51,269 bases of DNA, from positions 1 to 51,269 of the forward strand of contig JAFGFF010000052.1 of assembly GCA_016931075.1 (NCBI GenBank). The letters run 5' to 3'. The notes beneath the pieces were generated by a model, which did not search any database, was not told where the DNA came from, and saw nothing but the letters and a program-made list of their open reading frames with translations. The position numbers and the translations under genes are program-made. Shown piece by piece: positions 41,315 to 51,203 of the stretch. The stretch comes from Pirellulales bacterium (GTDB lineage: Bacteria; Planctomycetota; Planctomycetia; Pirellulales; Thermoguttaceae). Each line of letters begins with the position of its first letter. Positions within the stretch are counted from its first letter, which is position 1.

Positions 41315-44300
41315 TCACGCGCGGCCCTTTTCCAATTGCATGTTCAGTCCAAGTCCGCGGATTTCGTTAGTCAGCACGTCGAAGCTGGCGGGGGTGCCGG
41401 CTTCGAGCGTGTTCTCGCCTTTGACCATCGACTCGTAGATCTTGGTTCGCCCCTCGACGTCGTCGCTCTTGACCGTAAGCAATTCCTGGAGGATGTACGC
41501 GGCTCCGTACGCCTCCAACGCCCAGACTTCCATTTCGCCGAAACGCTGGCCGCCGAAACGCGCCTTACCTCCCAGCGGTTGCTGGGTGATGAGCGAGTAG
41601 GGGCCCGTGCTCCGGGCGTGGACCTTGTCGTCGACCAGGTGGTGGAGCTTCAACATGTAGATGTAGCCGACCGTCGACTCCTGCTCGAACGGCTCGCCCG
41701 TCCGCCCGTCACGCAATTTCGCTTTGCCGTGGACAGGCAGGCTTGCCTCTTCGAGACACTGCCGGATCGTATCCTCGTCCGCCCCGTCGAACACGGGCGT
41801 GAGCGCCTGGAACCCGAGCGCCGCCGCCGCCCAACCGAGGTGGGTCTCGAGAATCTGGCCGACGTTCATGCGGCTGGGAACGCCCAACGGATTCAGAAGG
41901 ATTTGGACCGGGGTGCCGTCGGGCAGATAGGGCATGTCTTCCTTGGGCAGGATCTTCGCGATCACGCCTTTGTTTCCGTGCCGCCCGGCCATTTTGTCAC
42001 CGACCGAAATCACCCGCTTCGCCGCGATGTAGACCTTGACCATCTGCAGCACGCCGCTACGGAGTTCGTCGCCTCGCTTCATCGAGTTGAGCCGGCGGTC
42101 CCGGGCGTCGATGGCTGCTTCGACGTCGGGCCAAAGGTTCTTATAGATCTTCTCAACTTCGCTCTTGCGTTGGGGACTGCGGATGTCGAGCGTGTCGATC
42201 CGGAACCGGTGCGCTTGCTCGGAGACGTAGCGGTGCTCCTGCCCTTCGACGAGCGAATTGCCGTCCTCGTCGGTCAGTTTTCGCCCCAACACGCCCTCGA
42301 TTTGTCCGACCAATTCGCCGAAGGTCGCCGCGATGCCGGCATTGCCCTCCGCCTCCGCTTCCTTGAGCGATTCCTCGAACGCCTTCCGCTCCGCTTCGGA
42401 AAGACTCATCCGCCGCGAGAATCGCTGGGTGTCGATGACGATGCCCTCGATGCCGGAGGGCACTTCGAGCGAGTCGTTCTTCACGTCCTCGCCAGCCCGG
42501 CCGAAGATCGCGTGAAGCAGTTTCTCTTCGGGGGTCAGTTCGGTTTTCGACTTGGGCGAGACCTTGCCGACCAGGATATCGCCCGGCCGGACATAGGTTC
42601 CGACTTGAACGATTCCGTTTTCGTCGAGATTGCGAAGAGCCTTCTCGCTGACGTTCGGGATGTCGCGCGTGAATTCCTCGCGTCCCAGCTTGGTCTCGCG
42701 AATCTCGATATCGAACTCTTCGATGTGGATTGAGGTGTATGTGTCGTTCTCGACCAGCTCTTCGCTGATGATGATTGCGTCCTCGAAGTTGAAGCCGTCC
42801 CACGCCATAAAGGCCACGAGGACGTTTCGTCCCAGGGCCAGTTCTCCCTGGAAGGTGCCGGCGCCGTCGGCGATGACGTCACCCTTTTCGACCTTCTGGC
42901 CGATCTGGACGATCGGCTTCTGGTTTTGGCAGGTCCGCTCGTTCAGCCCGACGAACTTCCTCATGCGATAGACGTCCTTGCCGATCTCGATTCGATCGGC
43001 GTCGACGTAGGAGACGGTTCCCTTGTTGCGGGCGCGGATCAACATGCTGGAGTTCGTGGCTGTATCACGTTCCATTCCGGTGCCGACAAGAGGCGGCTCC
43101 GTCACGAGGAGCGGGACGGCCTGACGCTGCATGTTCGAGCCCATCAACGCCCGGTTCGCGTCGTCATGTTCGAGGAAGGGGATCAGCCCGGCCGAGACGC
43201 CGATCATCTGACTTGGAGCGACGTCGATGTATTCGACCGTATTTGCCGGGACAATGCCGAAATCACCGTGATGCCGGGCGATGATGGTTTCGCCGGCGAG
43301 TTTGCCGCTTTCAAGCGGCGCGTCGGCCGGCGCCAGAAACGCTTCGTGTTCCTGGTCGGCGCGAAGCCATTCGATGTCGTCGGTCAGCTTGCCGTTCTTC
43401 ACCTTGCGATAGGGCGTCACCAGGAAACCGTATTCGTCCACACCGGCATAGATCGCCAAACTGGAAATCAGGCCGATGTTCGTGCCTTCCGGGGTTTCGA
43501 TCGGGCAAATGCGGCCGTAGTGCGAGATATGCACGTCGCGGACCTCGAAGCCGGCTCGCTTTCGGTTCAAACCACCGGGCCCCAACGCCGAAAGTCGACG
43601 TTCGTGCGTCAGCATCGACAGGGCGTTGGTCTGGTCGACGACCTGAGAGAGTTCGCCCCGGCCGAAGAAGTACTCGATGGCGGCCGAGATGCTCTTCGGG
43701 TTGACCAGGCTCCGCGGGGTCATCTCCTCGATGTCTTTCAGGCTCATCCGCTCCTGAACCGTTCGGCGGAGCTTCAAAAAGCCCTTGCGAAGCTCGTCGC
43801 AAGCCAACTCGTCGATGGTCCGCAGCCGCCGGTTGCCCAGGTGGTCGATGTCGTCGACCTCGACGTCCGGATCGTCCCCTCGCAACCGAAGCAGGTACTT
43901 CATCGCCGCGATGAGATCTTCGGCGCGGAGGGTCATTTCGTCTTCCGACACGTTCAGCCCGAGCTTCCGGTTGATCCGGAATCGCCCGACCCGGCCGAGG
44001 CGGTAGCGGTTGGTATCGTAGAACTTTTCATGGAAGAGGGCTTTGGCCTTTTCCAGTTGCGGCGGGTTGCCCGGGCGCAAACGCTGGTAGATCCGCAACA
44101 GGGCCTCTTCGTGACTGGCGGTGTTGTCGTCGGCCAAGGCGTTCAGCAACAGAGGGTTCTTCTGCGGCTCCATCACCTCGATTTTCTTCAGGCCCGACGT
44201 GCAGATCGCTTCGGCCATCGCCTTGCTGATCTTCTGACCGCATTCGGCAATCACCTCGCCGGCCCGTTCGCTCTCAGGGGGATAGACCACGTCGGCGACC

Positions 44301-45025
44301 GCGAGCTTGCCTTCGATCTTGCTGGCGCTACGTCCGTCGACGACCTTCTCGACCGAAGTCTCGTAGAAGACCCGCAAGAGGTCGGCGTCTTGGCCGAATT
44401 GTGGATCCATCGCCCGAAGGAGGGTCATCGCCGAAAACTTGCCGCTTTGATCGATCCGGACCGAGAGGCTTTCCTTTCGGGTGGTGTTCAACTCGATCCA
44501 GCTTCCCCGTTCAGGGATGATGCGGCAGCTATGCATCCGCCGTTCGCCGGCCTCCATATCGACGACGAAGTCGATGCCCGGGCTGCGGTGCAACTGACTG
44601 ACGACGACGCGTTCGGCTCCGTTGATGATGAACTCGCCGCCGCCGAGCATGATCGGGACGTCGCCCAGGTAGACTTCTTCCTCGACGGGCTGTTCCTTGG
44701 TCAGGCGGAGCCAGACCTTGAAGGGCCGGCCGTAGGTCAGGCGAAGTTGCCGGCATTCGTCCGGCTCGTAGCGCGGCTTGCCCAACTCGTAGCGAAGGTA
44801 CTCCAGCCGGAGCGACTTGTCGTAGCTCTCGATTGGGAAGATCTCGCGCAGGACGCTCTCGATGCCGATGTCCTTACGCTTGGCCGGGGGGATCTCATAC
44901 TGCAGGAACCGGTCGTAGCTGACGGTCTGGATCTCGGTCAAGTCGGGGGTGATATGGGGCGGTCGGAGGCTGCCGAACCGACGCACCTCTTTGGGCTCGA
45001 GACGTCGATGTGCTGTGGTGGCCAT
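41315..45025 (-). CDS. rpoB: DNA-directed RNA polymerase subunit beta
   Basis: A 1236-residue catalytic subunit. The rifampicin-region block reads [16 protein letters not shown] then [14 protein letters not shown]; Asp516, His526 and Ser531 (E. coli numbering) are kept, while 514-515 are Val-Val instead of Phe-Met and 520 is Ala instead of Pro. [30 protein letters not shown] and the end [14 protein letters not shown] are typical. GGAGGG lies nine bases before the ATG. The 223-base spacer from rplL contains a strong hairpin. Confidence 0.98.
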   Translation of the reverse strand: MATTAHRRLEPKEVRRFGSLRPPHITPDLTEIQTVSYDRFLQYEIPPAKRKDIGIESVLREIFPIESYDKSLRLEYLRYELGKPRYEPDECRQLRLTYGRPFKVWLRLTKEQPVEEEVYLGDVPIMLGGGEFIINGAERVVVSQLHRSPGIDFVVDMEAGERRMHSCRIIPERGSWIELNTTRKESLSVRIDQSGKFSAMTLLRAMDPQFGQDADLLRVFYETSVEKVVDGRSASKIEGKLAVADVVYPPESERAGEVIAECGQKISKAMAEAICTSGLKKIEVMEPQKNPLLLNALADDNTASHEEALLRIYQRLRPGNPPQLEKAKALFHEKFYDTNRYRLGRVGRFRINRKLGLNVSEDEMTLRAEDLIAAMKYLLRLRGDDPDVEVDDIDHLGNRRLRTIDELACDELRKGFLKLRRTVQERMSLKDIEEMTPRSLVNPKSISAAIEYFFGRGELSQVVDQTNALSMLTHERRLSALGPGGLNRKRAGFEVRDVHISHYGRICPIETPEGTNIGLISSLAIYAGVDEYGFLVTPYRKVKNGKLTDDIEWLRADQEHEAFLAPADAPLESGKLAGETIIARHHGDFGIVPANTVEYIDVAPSQMIGVSAGLIPFLEHDDANRALMGSNMQRQAVPLLVTEPPLVGTGMERDTATNSSMLIRARNKGTVSYVDADRIEIGKDVYRMRKFVGLNERTCQNQKPIVQIGQKVEKGDVIADGAGTFQGELALGRNVLVAFMAWDGFNFEDAIIISEELVENDTYTSIHIEEFDIEIRETKLGREEFTRDIPNVSEKALRNLDENGIVQVGTYVRPGDILVGKVSPKSKTELTPEEKLLHAIFGRAGEDVKNDSLEVPSGIEGIVIDTQRFSRRMSLSEAERKAFEESLKEAEAEGNAGIAATFGELVGQIEGVLGRKLTDEDGNSLVEGQEHRYVSEQAHRFRIDTLDIRSPQRKSEVEKIYKNLWPDVEAAIDARDRRLNSMKRGDELRSGVLQMVKVYIAAKRVISVGDKMAGRHGNKGVIAKILPKEDMPYLPDGTPVQILLNPLGVPSRMNVGQILETHLGWAAAALGFQALTPVFDGADEDTIRQCLEEASLPVHGKAKLRDGRTGEPFEQESTVGYIYMLKLHHLVDDKVHARSTGPYSLITQQPLGGKARFGGQRFGEMEVWALEAYGAAYILQELLTVKSDDVEGRTKIYESMVKGENTLEAGTPASFDVLTNEIRGLGLNMQLEKGRA

Positions 45026-45066
45026 GAAGAGTCACCCTCCTGAAGCGAATCGTTTGGAATGCCAAT

Positions 45067-45109
45067 GCGCTGGACACGGCTGCCACGCCCTGCGCGCAGC
45101 CGCCAGCGC
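45067..45109. other. Strong bulged hairpin in the rplL-rpoB spacer
   Basis: GCGCTGG (45067-45073) pairs with CCAGCGC (45103-45109), and CGGCTGC (45077-45083) pairs with GCAGCCG (45096-45102), giving two 7-bp stems with a 3-base bulge and a 12-base loop. No U-tract follows. In E. coli this spacer holds an attenuator and an RNase III site; an analogous function here is inferred from position and shape. Confidence 0.65.
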
Positions 45110-45248
45110 CGTCGAGACCCGTCAGGATCCCACGGTTTCCTTCGGGTGGAGCAAATGCTGCGCGCGCACGATACTTGCTTGCCTCGGCGGAAGCGCAATG
45201 GGGAGATAGAGTCGCTGTGTGTCGTCCGTTACGTTGATTCGATCCGAA

Positions 45249-45662
45249 CTACTTGATCGAAACCGTCGCGCCGGCCTCTTCCAGTTCGGTCTTGAGTTTC
45301 TCGGCATCTTCCTTGCTGATGCCCTCCTTGACCTTGGAAGGAACGCCCTCGACCAGGTCCTTGGCTTCTTTCAGGCCCAGGCCGGTCGCCGAACGCACCA
45401 CCTTGATCACGCCAATCTTCTTGTCGCCGAATCCTTCCAGGACCACGTCGAACTCGGTCTTTTCCTCGGCCGCGGCCGCGCCGCCTCCGTCGGTGGGCAT
45501 GGCCATCATCGCCACGGCGCCGCCGGCGGCCGCCTTGATGCCGTACACGTCTTCCAGATAGTCGCTCAGTTCCTTGGCGTCCTTGAGCGTCAGGCCGGAG
45601 ATCTGGTCGCCGAGTGTCTTGGTTGCCGCGGAAAACTCGCGGACTGCTTCGTCAGTCGACAT
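45249..45662 (-). CDS. rplL: 50S ribosomal protein L7/L12
   Basis: A 137-residue stalk protein present in several copies per ribosome, which recruits translational GTPases. The N-domain ([17 protein letters not shown]) dimerises and binds L10; an Ala/Gly-rich hinge follows; the C-domain [50 protein letters not shown] is diagnostic. It follows rplJ by 190 bases, in which I see no gene. Confidence 0.97.
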   Translation of the reverse strand: MSTDEAVREFSAATKTLGDQISGLTLKDAKELSDYLEDVYGIKAAAGGAVAMMAMPTDGGGAAAAEEKTEFDVVLEGFGDKKIGVIKVVRSATGLGLKEAKDLVEGVPSKVKEGISKEDAEKLKTELEEAGATVSIK

Positions 45663-45852
45663 CGCGTTACTCGTCCTTTCTCGTTACTCTGGAGTCCGCC
45701 GCCGGCATGTTCAACCCGCCGGCTTGACCCCGCAAAACCTGATTGTGGGAAATGGTTGTCTGTTTTTCCGGACGGATGCCCGGCTCTCCTGATTGTCCTC
45801 GCTGTAGAGCCCCTTGTCCTTGGGCTGAGGCGCCTTCGAGTCCGTCCTCGTT

Positions 45853-46386
45853 TTATGCCTCGGGCGCGTCCGTGTCCTCGGCTTTCTGCTTGATCTGGCT
45901 GGCCAACGCACCGCCCGGACCGTTCAACTGGCCCGCCAGCCTCGCTCCCGGACCGAGAATCTGGCCGACCAGCAGGCTCAACTGCTCTTCACGGCTGGGC
46001 CACTTGCTCACCTCGGTCACTTGCTTGGCCGACAGGGCCTCGCCGTCCATCACGCCGCCACGAGCGCGAAACGGTTCGTAGTCCTTGTCTTCCGCCAGTT
46101 TCGTGACCGTTTTGGCCAGGCTGACGATGTCCTCGCCACCCCAGCACACGGCCGCCGTGCCTGTCAGGCCCTCGAACATCGGCGCCAGCTTGGTTCCCTC
46201 GGTCGCCCGAGCGGCCAGACTGTTGCGGATGACCACCAACTCGATGCCCTTAGCCTCCAACACGCCGCGGAGCCGGTTGTTGGCGTTGGCGTTCAGGCCG
46301 ACCACGTCGACCAGCAGCGCGTCATCCACTCCCGACAATCGGTTCCGCAGATGATCGGTGAGAAGACTCTTGACGTATTTGCTCAT
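45853..46386 (-). CDS. rplJ: 50S ribosomal protein L10
   Basis: A 177-residue stalk base protein that anchors L7/L12 dimers. MSKYVKSLLTDHLRNRLSGVDDALLVDVVGLNANANNRLRGVLEAKGIELVVIRNSLAARA is typical, and the C-terminal helix that binds L7/L12 follows REEQLSLLVGQILGPGARLAGQLNGPGGALASQIKQKA. A hairpin in the leader may be part of its autoregulation. Confidence 0.96.
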   Translation of the reverse strand: MSKYVKSLLTDHLRNRLSGVDDALLVDVVGLNANANNRLRGVLEAKGIELVVIRNSLAARATEGTKLAPMFEGLTGTAAVCWGGEDIVSLAKTVTKLAEDKDYEPFRARGGVMDGEALSAKQVTEVSKWPSREEQLSLLVGQILGPGARLAGQLNGPGGALASQIKQKAEDTDAPEA

Positions 46387-46407
46387 GAAACCACTCTGAC
46401 TTCCAGC

Positions 46408-46434
46408 CGGCGTCGAGACCCAAGGCCGACGCCG
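46408..46434. other. Hairpin in the rplJ leader
   Basis: CGGCGTCG (46408-46415) and CGACGCCG (46427-46434) form an 8-bp stem with an 11-base loop about 22 bases before the rplJ ATG. Position suits an L10-binding leader or a stop-start control; no terminator U-tract is present. Confidence 0.45.
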
Positions 46435-46481
46435 AATGCCTGTGTTCTTTATCGTCCGCTATTCAAGATGCCGCAAACGAC

Positions 46482-47162
46482 CTAGGTCGCCAGTCGCACG
46501 CCGGGACTCATCGTCGCCGCGATCACCACGCCTCGCAGATACTGTCCTTTCACCGAAGCCGGCTTCAGGCCGACAACATGGTCGATGAACGCCTGGATGT
46601 TCTCGGTCAACTGCGACGCATCGAACCGCAGCCGCCCGACCACCGCATGGACGTTGCCGCCCGAATCGTTTCGGAACTCGACCTTGCCGGCCTTGTACTC
46701 CTTGACCGTGGCGCCGACGTCGGGGGTAACCGTTCCGGCCCTGGGCGAAGGCATCAGCCCCCGGGGTCCCAGGACTCGTCCCAGCGGCCCCACCACGCCC
46801 ATCATGTCGGGCGAAGCGATGCACACGTCGAAGTCGGTCCAGCCGCCTTGAATTTTCTCGGCCAGTTCCGGCCCGCCCACTTCATCGGCGCCGGCTTCCT
46901 GGGCCTCCGCAACCTTGTCCCCCTTGGCGAACACGATCACGCGCAGCGTCCGGCCGATGCCATGCGGTAAAACGATCGAGCCGCGGACCAACTGGTCGGC
47001 CTGCTTGCTGTCGATCCCTAATCTCATGTGGACCTCGACCGATTGGTCGAACTTGGCCGTGTCGAACTGCTTGAGAATCCCGACAGCTTCGTCCAGCGCC
47101 AACGGCCCTTGGTCCGCAACCTTTTCAGCCAACGCTCGGAATCGTTTTGACTTCTTCACCAT
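46482..47162 (-). CDS. rplA: 50S ribosomal protein L1
   Basis: A 226-residue protein of the mobile L1 stalk that helps release E-site t[30 protein letters not shown] begins it; [72 protein letters not shown] are diagnostic. The ATG at 47162 fits the family; a GTG at 47207 would prefix 15 residues containing ADSPI twice. Neither start has a strong ribosome site. Confidence 0.94.
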   Translation of the reverse strand: MVKKSKRFRALAEKVADQGPLALDEAVGILKQFDTAKFDQSVEVHMRLGIDSKQADQLVRGSIVLPHGIGRTLRVIVFAKGDKVAEAQEAGADEVGGPELAEKIQGGWTDFDVCIASPDMMGVVGPLGRVLGPRGLMPSPRAGTVTPDVGATVKEYKAGKVEFRNDSGGNVHAVVGRLRFDASQLTENIQAFIDHVVGLKPASVKGQYLRGVVIAATMSPGVRLAT

Positions 47163-47163
47163 G

Positions 47164-47193
47164 ATTGGGCTATCCGCAATTGGGCTATCCGCT
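47164..47193. repeat. 15-base tandem duplication before rplA
   Basis: Two tandem units of ATTGGGCTATCCGC plus one base (A, then T) occupy 47164-47178 and 47179-47193. In the rplA frame they would encode [10 protein letters not shown]. Confidence 0.85.
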
Positions 47194-47271
47194 TCCGCCG
47201 TGGTCACATCTGGACGAAGAACCAGTCGATTGTCCCGTGTTTCGCGGCGGCACGCCTGCCAGTAAGTTCTC

Positions 47272-47697
47272 CTAAGAAATGACTTCCAGTCCCATGCTTC
47301 GGGCGGTTCCTTCGATCAGCCGCCGGGCGTGTTCGACGTTTCGTGCGTTCAGGTCTTGCATCTTCGTCTTAACGATCTCATCGATCTGCGCGATGGTGAC
47401 CTTGCCGACCTTCTCCTTGTTCGGAACGCCCGACCCCTTGGCAATCCCGGCCGCCTGCTTCAACAGCGCCGCGGCCGGCGGGCTCTTCGTCACGAACTCG
47501 AAGGACCGGTCGTTATACACACGGACCACCACCGGGATCGGAATCCCTCCGGCGTCCTTTGTCCGCTCGTTGAACTGTTGAACGAACTGCCCAAGGTTGA
47601 TCCCGAACCGTCCCAACGACGTTCCCACCGGCGGGGCCGGAGTCGCCTGGCCGCCGGGCACTTGGAACTTCACTTCGCCTGCGAGTTGTTTTGCCAT
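47272..47697 (-). CDS. rplK: 50S ribosomal protein L11
   Basis: A 141-residue protein of the GTPase-associated centre, target region of thiostrepton. [40 protein letters not shown] and [21 protein letters not shown] are diagnostic. It follows nusG by 48 bases and precedes rplA by 109. Confidence 0.97.
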   Translation of the reverse strand: MAKQLAGEVKFQVPGGQATPAPPVGTSLGRFGINLGQFVQQFNERTKDAGGIPIPVVVRVYNDRSFEFVTKSPPAAALLKQAAGIAKGSGVPNKEKVGKVTIAQIDEIVKTKMQDLNARNVEHARRLIEGTARSMGLEVIS

Positions 47698-47745
47698 GAT
47701 TTCTCAGTAGGAGTCGCGCCAACCGGTCCGTTTCGCACGGCCCGT

Positions 47746-48681
47746 TCAGAGCGCCTCGACTTGCCAGTATTCCAGTTCGACGGGCGTGCTGCGCCCGAAT
47801 ATATTGATCATCACGACCACCCGGCCGCTCTGCTGATCGATCGACTCGACCTCTCCCTCGAAGTTCTCGAAGGTCCCCTCGTTGATCTTCACCCGATCCC
47901 CCGACGCAAACGCAATCTGCAATTTCGGCGCCGCGTCGGTCCGCTCTTCCTGCGTCGAGACGATCCGTGCAACCTCGTGGGGCAACATGGGCGCGGGTCG
48001 CCCCGCCGCTCCCGTGAAGTCGCCGATGCCCGGCGTCTCGCGCACGAGGAACCACGTATCGTCGTTGATCTCCATTTGCACGACCAGGTAGCCTGGGTAA
48101 AGTTTCCGCTTAACGACCCGTTTTCGCCCTCCCTTGACCTCGGTGACCTTCTCGATCGGGATAATCACGTCGCCGAAAAACCGCTCGAGCCCCGCGATCT
48201 TCACCCGGCGCATCAAGGCATCGCGAATCGAATCCTCCCGGTTGCTTTGCACCTTGAGGATGTACCACTCCATCACCGGCGTTTCGTCGAGTTCCGGGTC
48301 CGGGTCGACCATGATCGGTTGCGCTGCACGCGGTTTGGGCTGCTCGCCGGGCTCGTTCTCCTCCGGTACGACTTCTTCTTGTGAAGGAACTTCTTCCCCA
48401 GGCTGGTCCCCGACGGATTCCCCTTCCTCGGGCTTCGGCGTTACCGGTTCCTCGCTGACAGGGACCGTCTCGCCGACACCCTCGTCCACGGGATTTTCAT
48501 CCACGGGACTTTCGTCGGTGATCTCCTTGGGCGAAGTGGTTTCCTCCCCGGTCGAAACCATCGTCTCTTCCGGCAATCCGAGCGGCTCGCCCTCGGGCGC
48601 GGCCAATTCGGCCGGCTCGATGTCGGACTCGACGACTCGATTCGGTTCGTCCGCCGGCTGGTTCAACGGCTCGTCGGTCAC
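47746..48681 (-). CDS. nusG: Transcription factor NusG with long acidic N-terminal extension
   Basis: A 311-residue protein. The canonical NusG part starts at residue 137 (MEWYILKVQSNREDSIRDALMRR), with NGN features KRKLYPGYLVVQMEIND, FTGAAGRPAPM and a KOW motif GDRVKINEGTFENFEGEV. NusG couples RNA polymerase to ribosomes and Rho. The first 136 residues are acidic, Pro/Glu-rich and low in complexity. The GTG at 48681 has GGGAGA nine bases upstream; the internal ATG (48273) has no ribosome site, so the extension is probably translated. It lies 41 bases after secE. Confidence 0.92.
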   Translation of the reverse strand: MTDEPLNQPADEPNRVVESDIEPAELAAPEGEPLGLPEETMVSTGEETTSPKEITDESPVDENPVDEGVGETVPVSEEPVTPKPEEGESVGDQPGEEVPSQEEVVPEENEPGEQPKPRAAQPIMVDPDPELDETPVMEWYILKVQSNREDSIRDALMRRVKIAGLERFFGDVIIPIEKVTEVKGGRKRVVKRKLYPGYLVVQMEINDDTWFLVRETPGIGDFTGAAGRPAPMLPHEVARIVSTQEERTDAAPKLQIAFASGDRVKINEGTFENFEGEVESIDQQSGRVVVMINIFGRSTPVELEYWQVEAL

Positions 48682-48722
48682 GCCTGTGGTTCTCCCATGC
48701 GCTCTCGCCAATTCGGCGGCAT

Positions 48723-49127
48723 TTACACAATGCCTAGCGTTTGGAACACGATTCCCCACAACAGGTCGAACACATACAATACCGCGGCCAGAGCAATGAT
48801 CATCACCAGCACCACGGCCGATCCGCGAAATAACTCCGCTCGGGTCGGCCAGGACACCTTGTTCATTTCCGCTTCAACGGCGATCAGGAAATCGGCGAAG
48901 GCGGGCAGGTTGACAATCCGGTAGGCGAACCACAGGCCCGCCAGGAACAGGACGCCAATCAAGCCGTAGCGCGCGCCCATCTCCATGGTGACCAGCCAGC
49001 CGTTCAGGGCGTACAATCCCCATCCAACGATAATCGCGATGACGGCGAAAGTCGCCTGGCGGCAAATACGGCCCTGGCTTCGCTTGTAGAGGCCGGTCCG
49101 CAACAGTTCCCGAACGAGTGCGCTCAC
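48723..49127 (-). CDS. secE: Preprotein translocase subunit SecE
   Basis: A 134-residue membrane protein with three hydrophobic segments (about 24-50, 54-74 and 108-130) and the conserved cytoplasmic EMNKVSWPTR motif just before the last helix. It clamps SecY. The GTG at 49127 is a best guess: GGGG lies about 11 bases upstream, while longer readings approach tRNA-Trp. Linkage to nusG and tRNA-Trp is the standard bacterial arrangement. Confidence 0.92.
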   Translation of the reverse strand: MSALVRELLRTGLYKRSQGRICRQATFAVIAIIVGWGLYALNGWLVTMEMGARYGLIGVLFLAGLWFAYRIVNLPAFADFLIAVEAEMNKVSWPTRAELFRGSAVVLVMIIALAAVLYVFDLLWGIVFQTLGIV

Positions 49128-49217
49128 CGCAGTGCATTCCCCGGGACTCCCCCGTTCTATCCGGCGGAGCCCCACGTTGTTTATGGTATGCTGTTTAATC
49201 CAGAGCGTGATGAAAAA

Positions 49218-49293
49218 TGGCAGGGGCGGAGGGACTTGAACTCTCAACCGCTGGTTTTGGAGACCAGTGCTCTACCAATTGAGCTACACCCCT
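49218..49293 (-). tRNA. tRNA-Trp (CCA anticodon)
   Basis: A 76-base cloverleaf on the minus strand. The acceptor is AGGGGTG with CGCCCCT, the anticodon stem CTGGT/ACCAG with loop CTCCAAA gives anticodon CCA, and the T-arm has GTTCAAG. The 3' CCA is encoded (49218-49220). It lies between tuf and secE. Confidence 0.95.
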
Positions 49294-49354
49294 GCGTGGA
49301 TTTTCCGTCACGCGACCGGGGCAAGGCTTTCTCCTCGCGCCCCACCTCAACGAC

Positions 49355-49370
49355 CTCGGCACGCGCCGAG
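49355..49370. other. Hairpin just after tuf
   Basis: CTCGGC and GCCGAG form a perfect 6-bp stem with a 4-base loop four bases after the tuf stop. No U-tract follows, so it may mark processing between the tuf mRNA and tRNA-Trp instead of termination. Confidence 0.45.
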
Positions 49371-49374
49371 ACGC

Positions 49375-50574
49375 CTACTTGAGGATCTTGGTCACCACGC
49401 CCGAACCCACGGTCCGGCCGCCTTCGCGGATGGCGAACCGGACGTTCTCGTCCATCGCGATCGGCGAAATCAGTTCGATACCCAGCTTGACATTGTCGCC
49501 AGGCATGCACATTTCGGCGTCGCCCAGCAAGTTGGCCGACCCGGTGACGTCGGTGGTGCGGAAATAAAACTGGGGCCGGTAGCCGCTGAAGAACGGCGTG
49601 TGGCGCCCGCCTTCGTCCTTCGACAGGACGTACACTTCCGCCTCGAACTGCGTGTGCGGTGTAATCGAACCGGGCTTGGCCAAGACCTGGCCGCGCTCGA
49701 TCTCATCCCGCTTGACGCCACGCAGCAAACATCCGACGTTGTCGCCGGCCTGTCCCGAATCCAACGTCTTGTTGAACATCTCGACACCGGTGCAGATGGT
49801 CTTGCGCGATTCGGCGGCCAATCCGATGATCTCGACTTCTTCGCCCGTCTTGACCACGCCGCGCTCGATACGCCCCGTGGCGACCGTGCCACGACCTTCG
49901 ATCGAGAAAACGTCCTCGATCGCCATCAGGAACGGCTTGTCGACCTCGCGAGTGGGCTCGGGGATGTAGCTGTCAATCGCATCCATCAGTTCCTGGATGC
50001 ACTTGTTCTTTTCTGGGTCCGTCGGGTTCTGATACGCGGAAAGCGAATCGCCGTGAACGACAGGAATCTCGTCCCCTGGGAAACCGTATTCCGTCAATAA
50101 GTCGCGGACTTCCAACTCGACCAGTTCGAGCAGTTCCGGGTCGTCGACCAGGTCAACCTTGTTCAAGAACACGCACAACCGTGGAACGTTCACCTGACGG
50201 GCAAGCAGGACGTGCTCGCGGGTCTGGGGCATCGGGCCGTCGGCGGCCGACACGACCAGGATCGCCCCGTCCATCTGGGCGGCGCCCGTGATCATGTTCT
50301 TGATGAAGTCCGCGTGCCCCGGACAGTCGATATGGGCGTAGTGACGGTTTTCCGTCTGGTACTCGACGTGGGCGACCGCAATGGTCACGGTCTTCGTCGA
50401 GTCACGCACCGTTCCACCCTTGGCGATGTCGGCGTACGACTTGGACTTGGCAAGCCCCTTCTTCTCCTGGACCGCCAAAATGGCCCCGGTCAAAGTGGTC
50501 TTGCCGTGGTCAATGTGGCCAATGGTGCCCACATTGACGTGGGGTTTGGTTCGCTGAAATACTTCCTTGGCCAT
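49375..50574 (-). CDS. tuf: Elongation factor Tu
   Basis: A 399-residue GTPase that delivers aminoacyl-tRNA. The start [20 protein letters not shown] is preceded by GGGAG. G1 is GHIDHGKT (19-26), with DCPGHADF and NKVDL for G3 and G4; the end [15 protein letters not shown] is typical. The only tuf copy in the window is here; none lies after fusA. It is placed between tRNA-Thr and tRNA-Trp, probably in one transcript. Confidence 0.97.
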   Translation of the reverse strand: MAKEVFQRTKPHVNVGTIGHIDHGKTTLTGAILAVQEKKGLAKSKSYADIAKGGTVRDSTKTVTIAVAHVEYQTENRHYAHIDCPGHADFIKNMITGAAQMDGAILVVSAADGPMPQTREHVLLARQVNVPRLCVFLNKVDLVDDPELLELVELEVRDLLTEYGFPGDEIPVVHGDSLSAYQNPTDPEKNKCIQELMDAIDSYIPEPTREVDKPFLMAIEDVFSIEGRGTVATGRIERGVVKTGEEVEIIGLAAESRKTICTGVEMFNKTLDSGQAGDNVGCLLRGVKRDEIERGQVLAKPGSITPHTQFEAEVYVLSKDEGGRHTPFFSGYRPQFYFRTTDVTGSANLLGDAEMCMPGDNVKLGIELISPIAMDENVRFAIREGGRTVGSGVVTKILK

Positions 50575-50673
50575 GCTAACTCCCTGCGATAGACAATTAA
50601 CGGGTAGGTTGTAGTTGGATGGAAAACGATCGGGGAACACTCCCCACTCACAAGACCCCGGATGCCCTAAGAG

Positions 50674-50746
<73 letters not shown>

Positions 50747-50830
50747 CAACTCTCGCCACACCTGGGGGCGAAACGCCGCCGGTGACTCCACTCGGCGACC
50801 GCCACCCAAGGGTCGCAAATTCACAAGCGC

Positions 50831-50857
50831 ATCCTATCTGGTGGCATCAGTGGTCAA
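50831..50857 (-). promoter_or_regulatory. Weak candidate promoter for tRNA-Thr-tuf
   Basis: Minus-strand TTGACC (50852-50857) and TAGGAT (50831-50836) are only 15 bases apart. This is in the 329-base spacer 50747-51075, in which I otherwise see no gene or repeat. The short spacing makes the call doubtful; TTGACG near 50979 is another -35 candidate. Confidence 0.25.
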
Positions 50858-51075
50858 ACAAAAAAGTCACACGACCCGACACGCCGCTCTCCTGCCCGAA
50901 AGCGTCCGGCCTGTTCTTCCCAATAACAAAACCTCTCAATGTCCTCTTTGACTCTATCACCTCGAGACAGCTCTAACGTCAACACCCACTCCTAAACCAA
51001 GGACGTCTATTCCAATTCACATTGCCTCGATCCAGGACGCGTCTTACCTCCGGCACCGCCTGCTTGCCCGAACAA

Positions 51076-51146
51076 AGCGGGTGAAGGGAATCGAACCCTC
51101 GTCTTCAGCTTGGAAGGCTGTGGCTCTACCATTGAGCTACACCCGC
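51076..51146 (-). tRNA. tRNA-Gly (TCC anticodon)
   Basis: A 71-base cloverleaf on the minus strand: acceptor GCGGGTG/CACCCGC, D-arm TAGCTCAATGGTAGAGC, anticodon loop CTTCCAA giving TCC, and T-arm with GTTCGATTC. CCA is not encoded. Confidence 0.94.
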
Positions 51147-51203
51147 AATCCACTCCTCGCACAATCAAGAATTCAAGACCCCTGCCGGCACCGGTTGAGT
51201 GAA

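Noticed and set aside
42926-45043. 705-codon plus-strand open frame opposite rpoB
   Set aside because: It mirrors rpoB codon structure on the other strand and has no recognisable domain; rpoB is certain.
50747-51075. Small RNA or gene in the tRNA-Gly to tRNA-Thr spacer
   Set aside because: I found no convincing hairpin-terminator pair, open frame with ribosome site, or repeat in these 329 bases.
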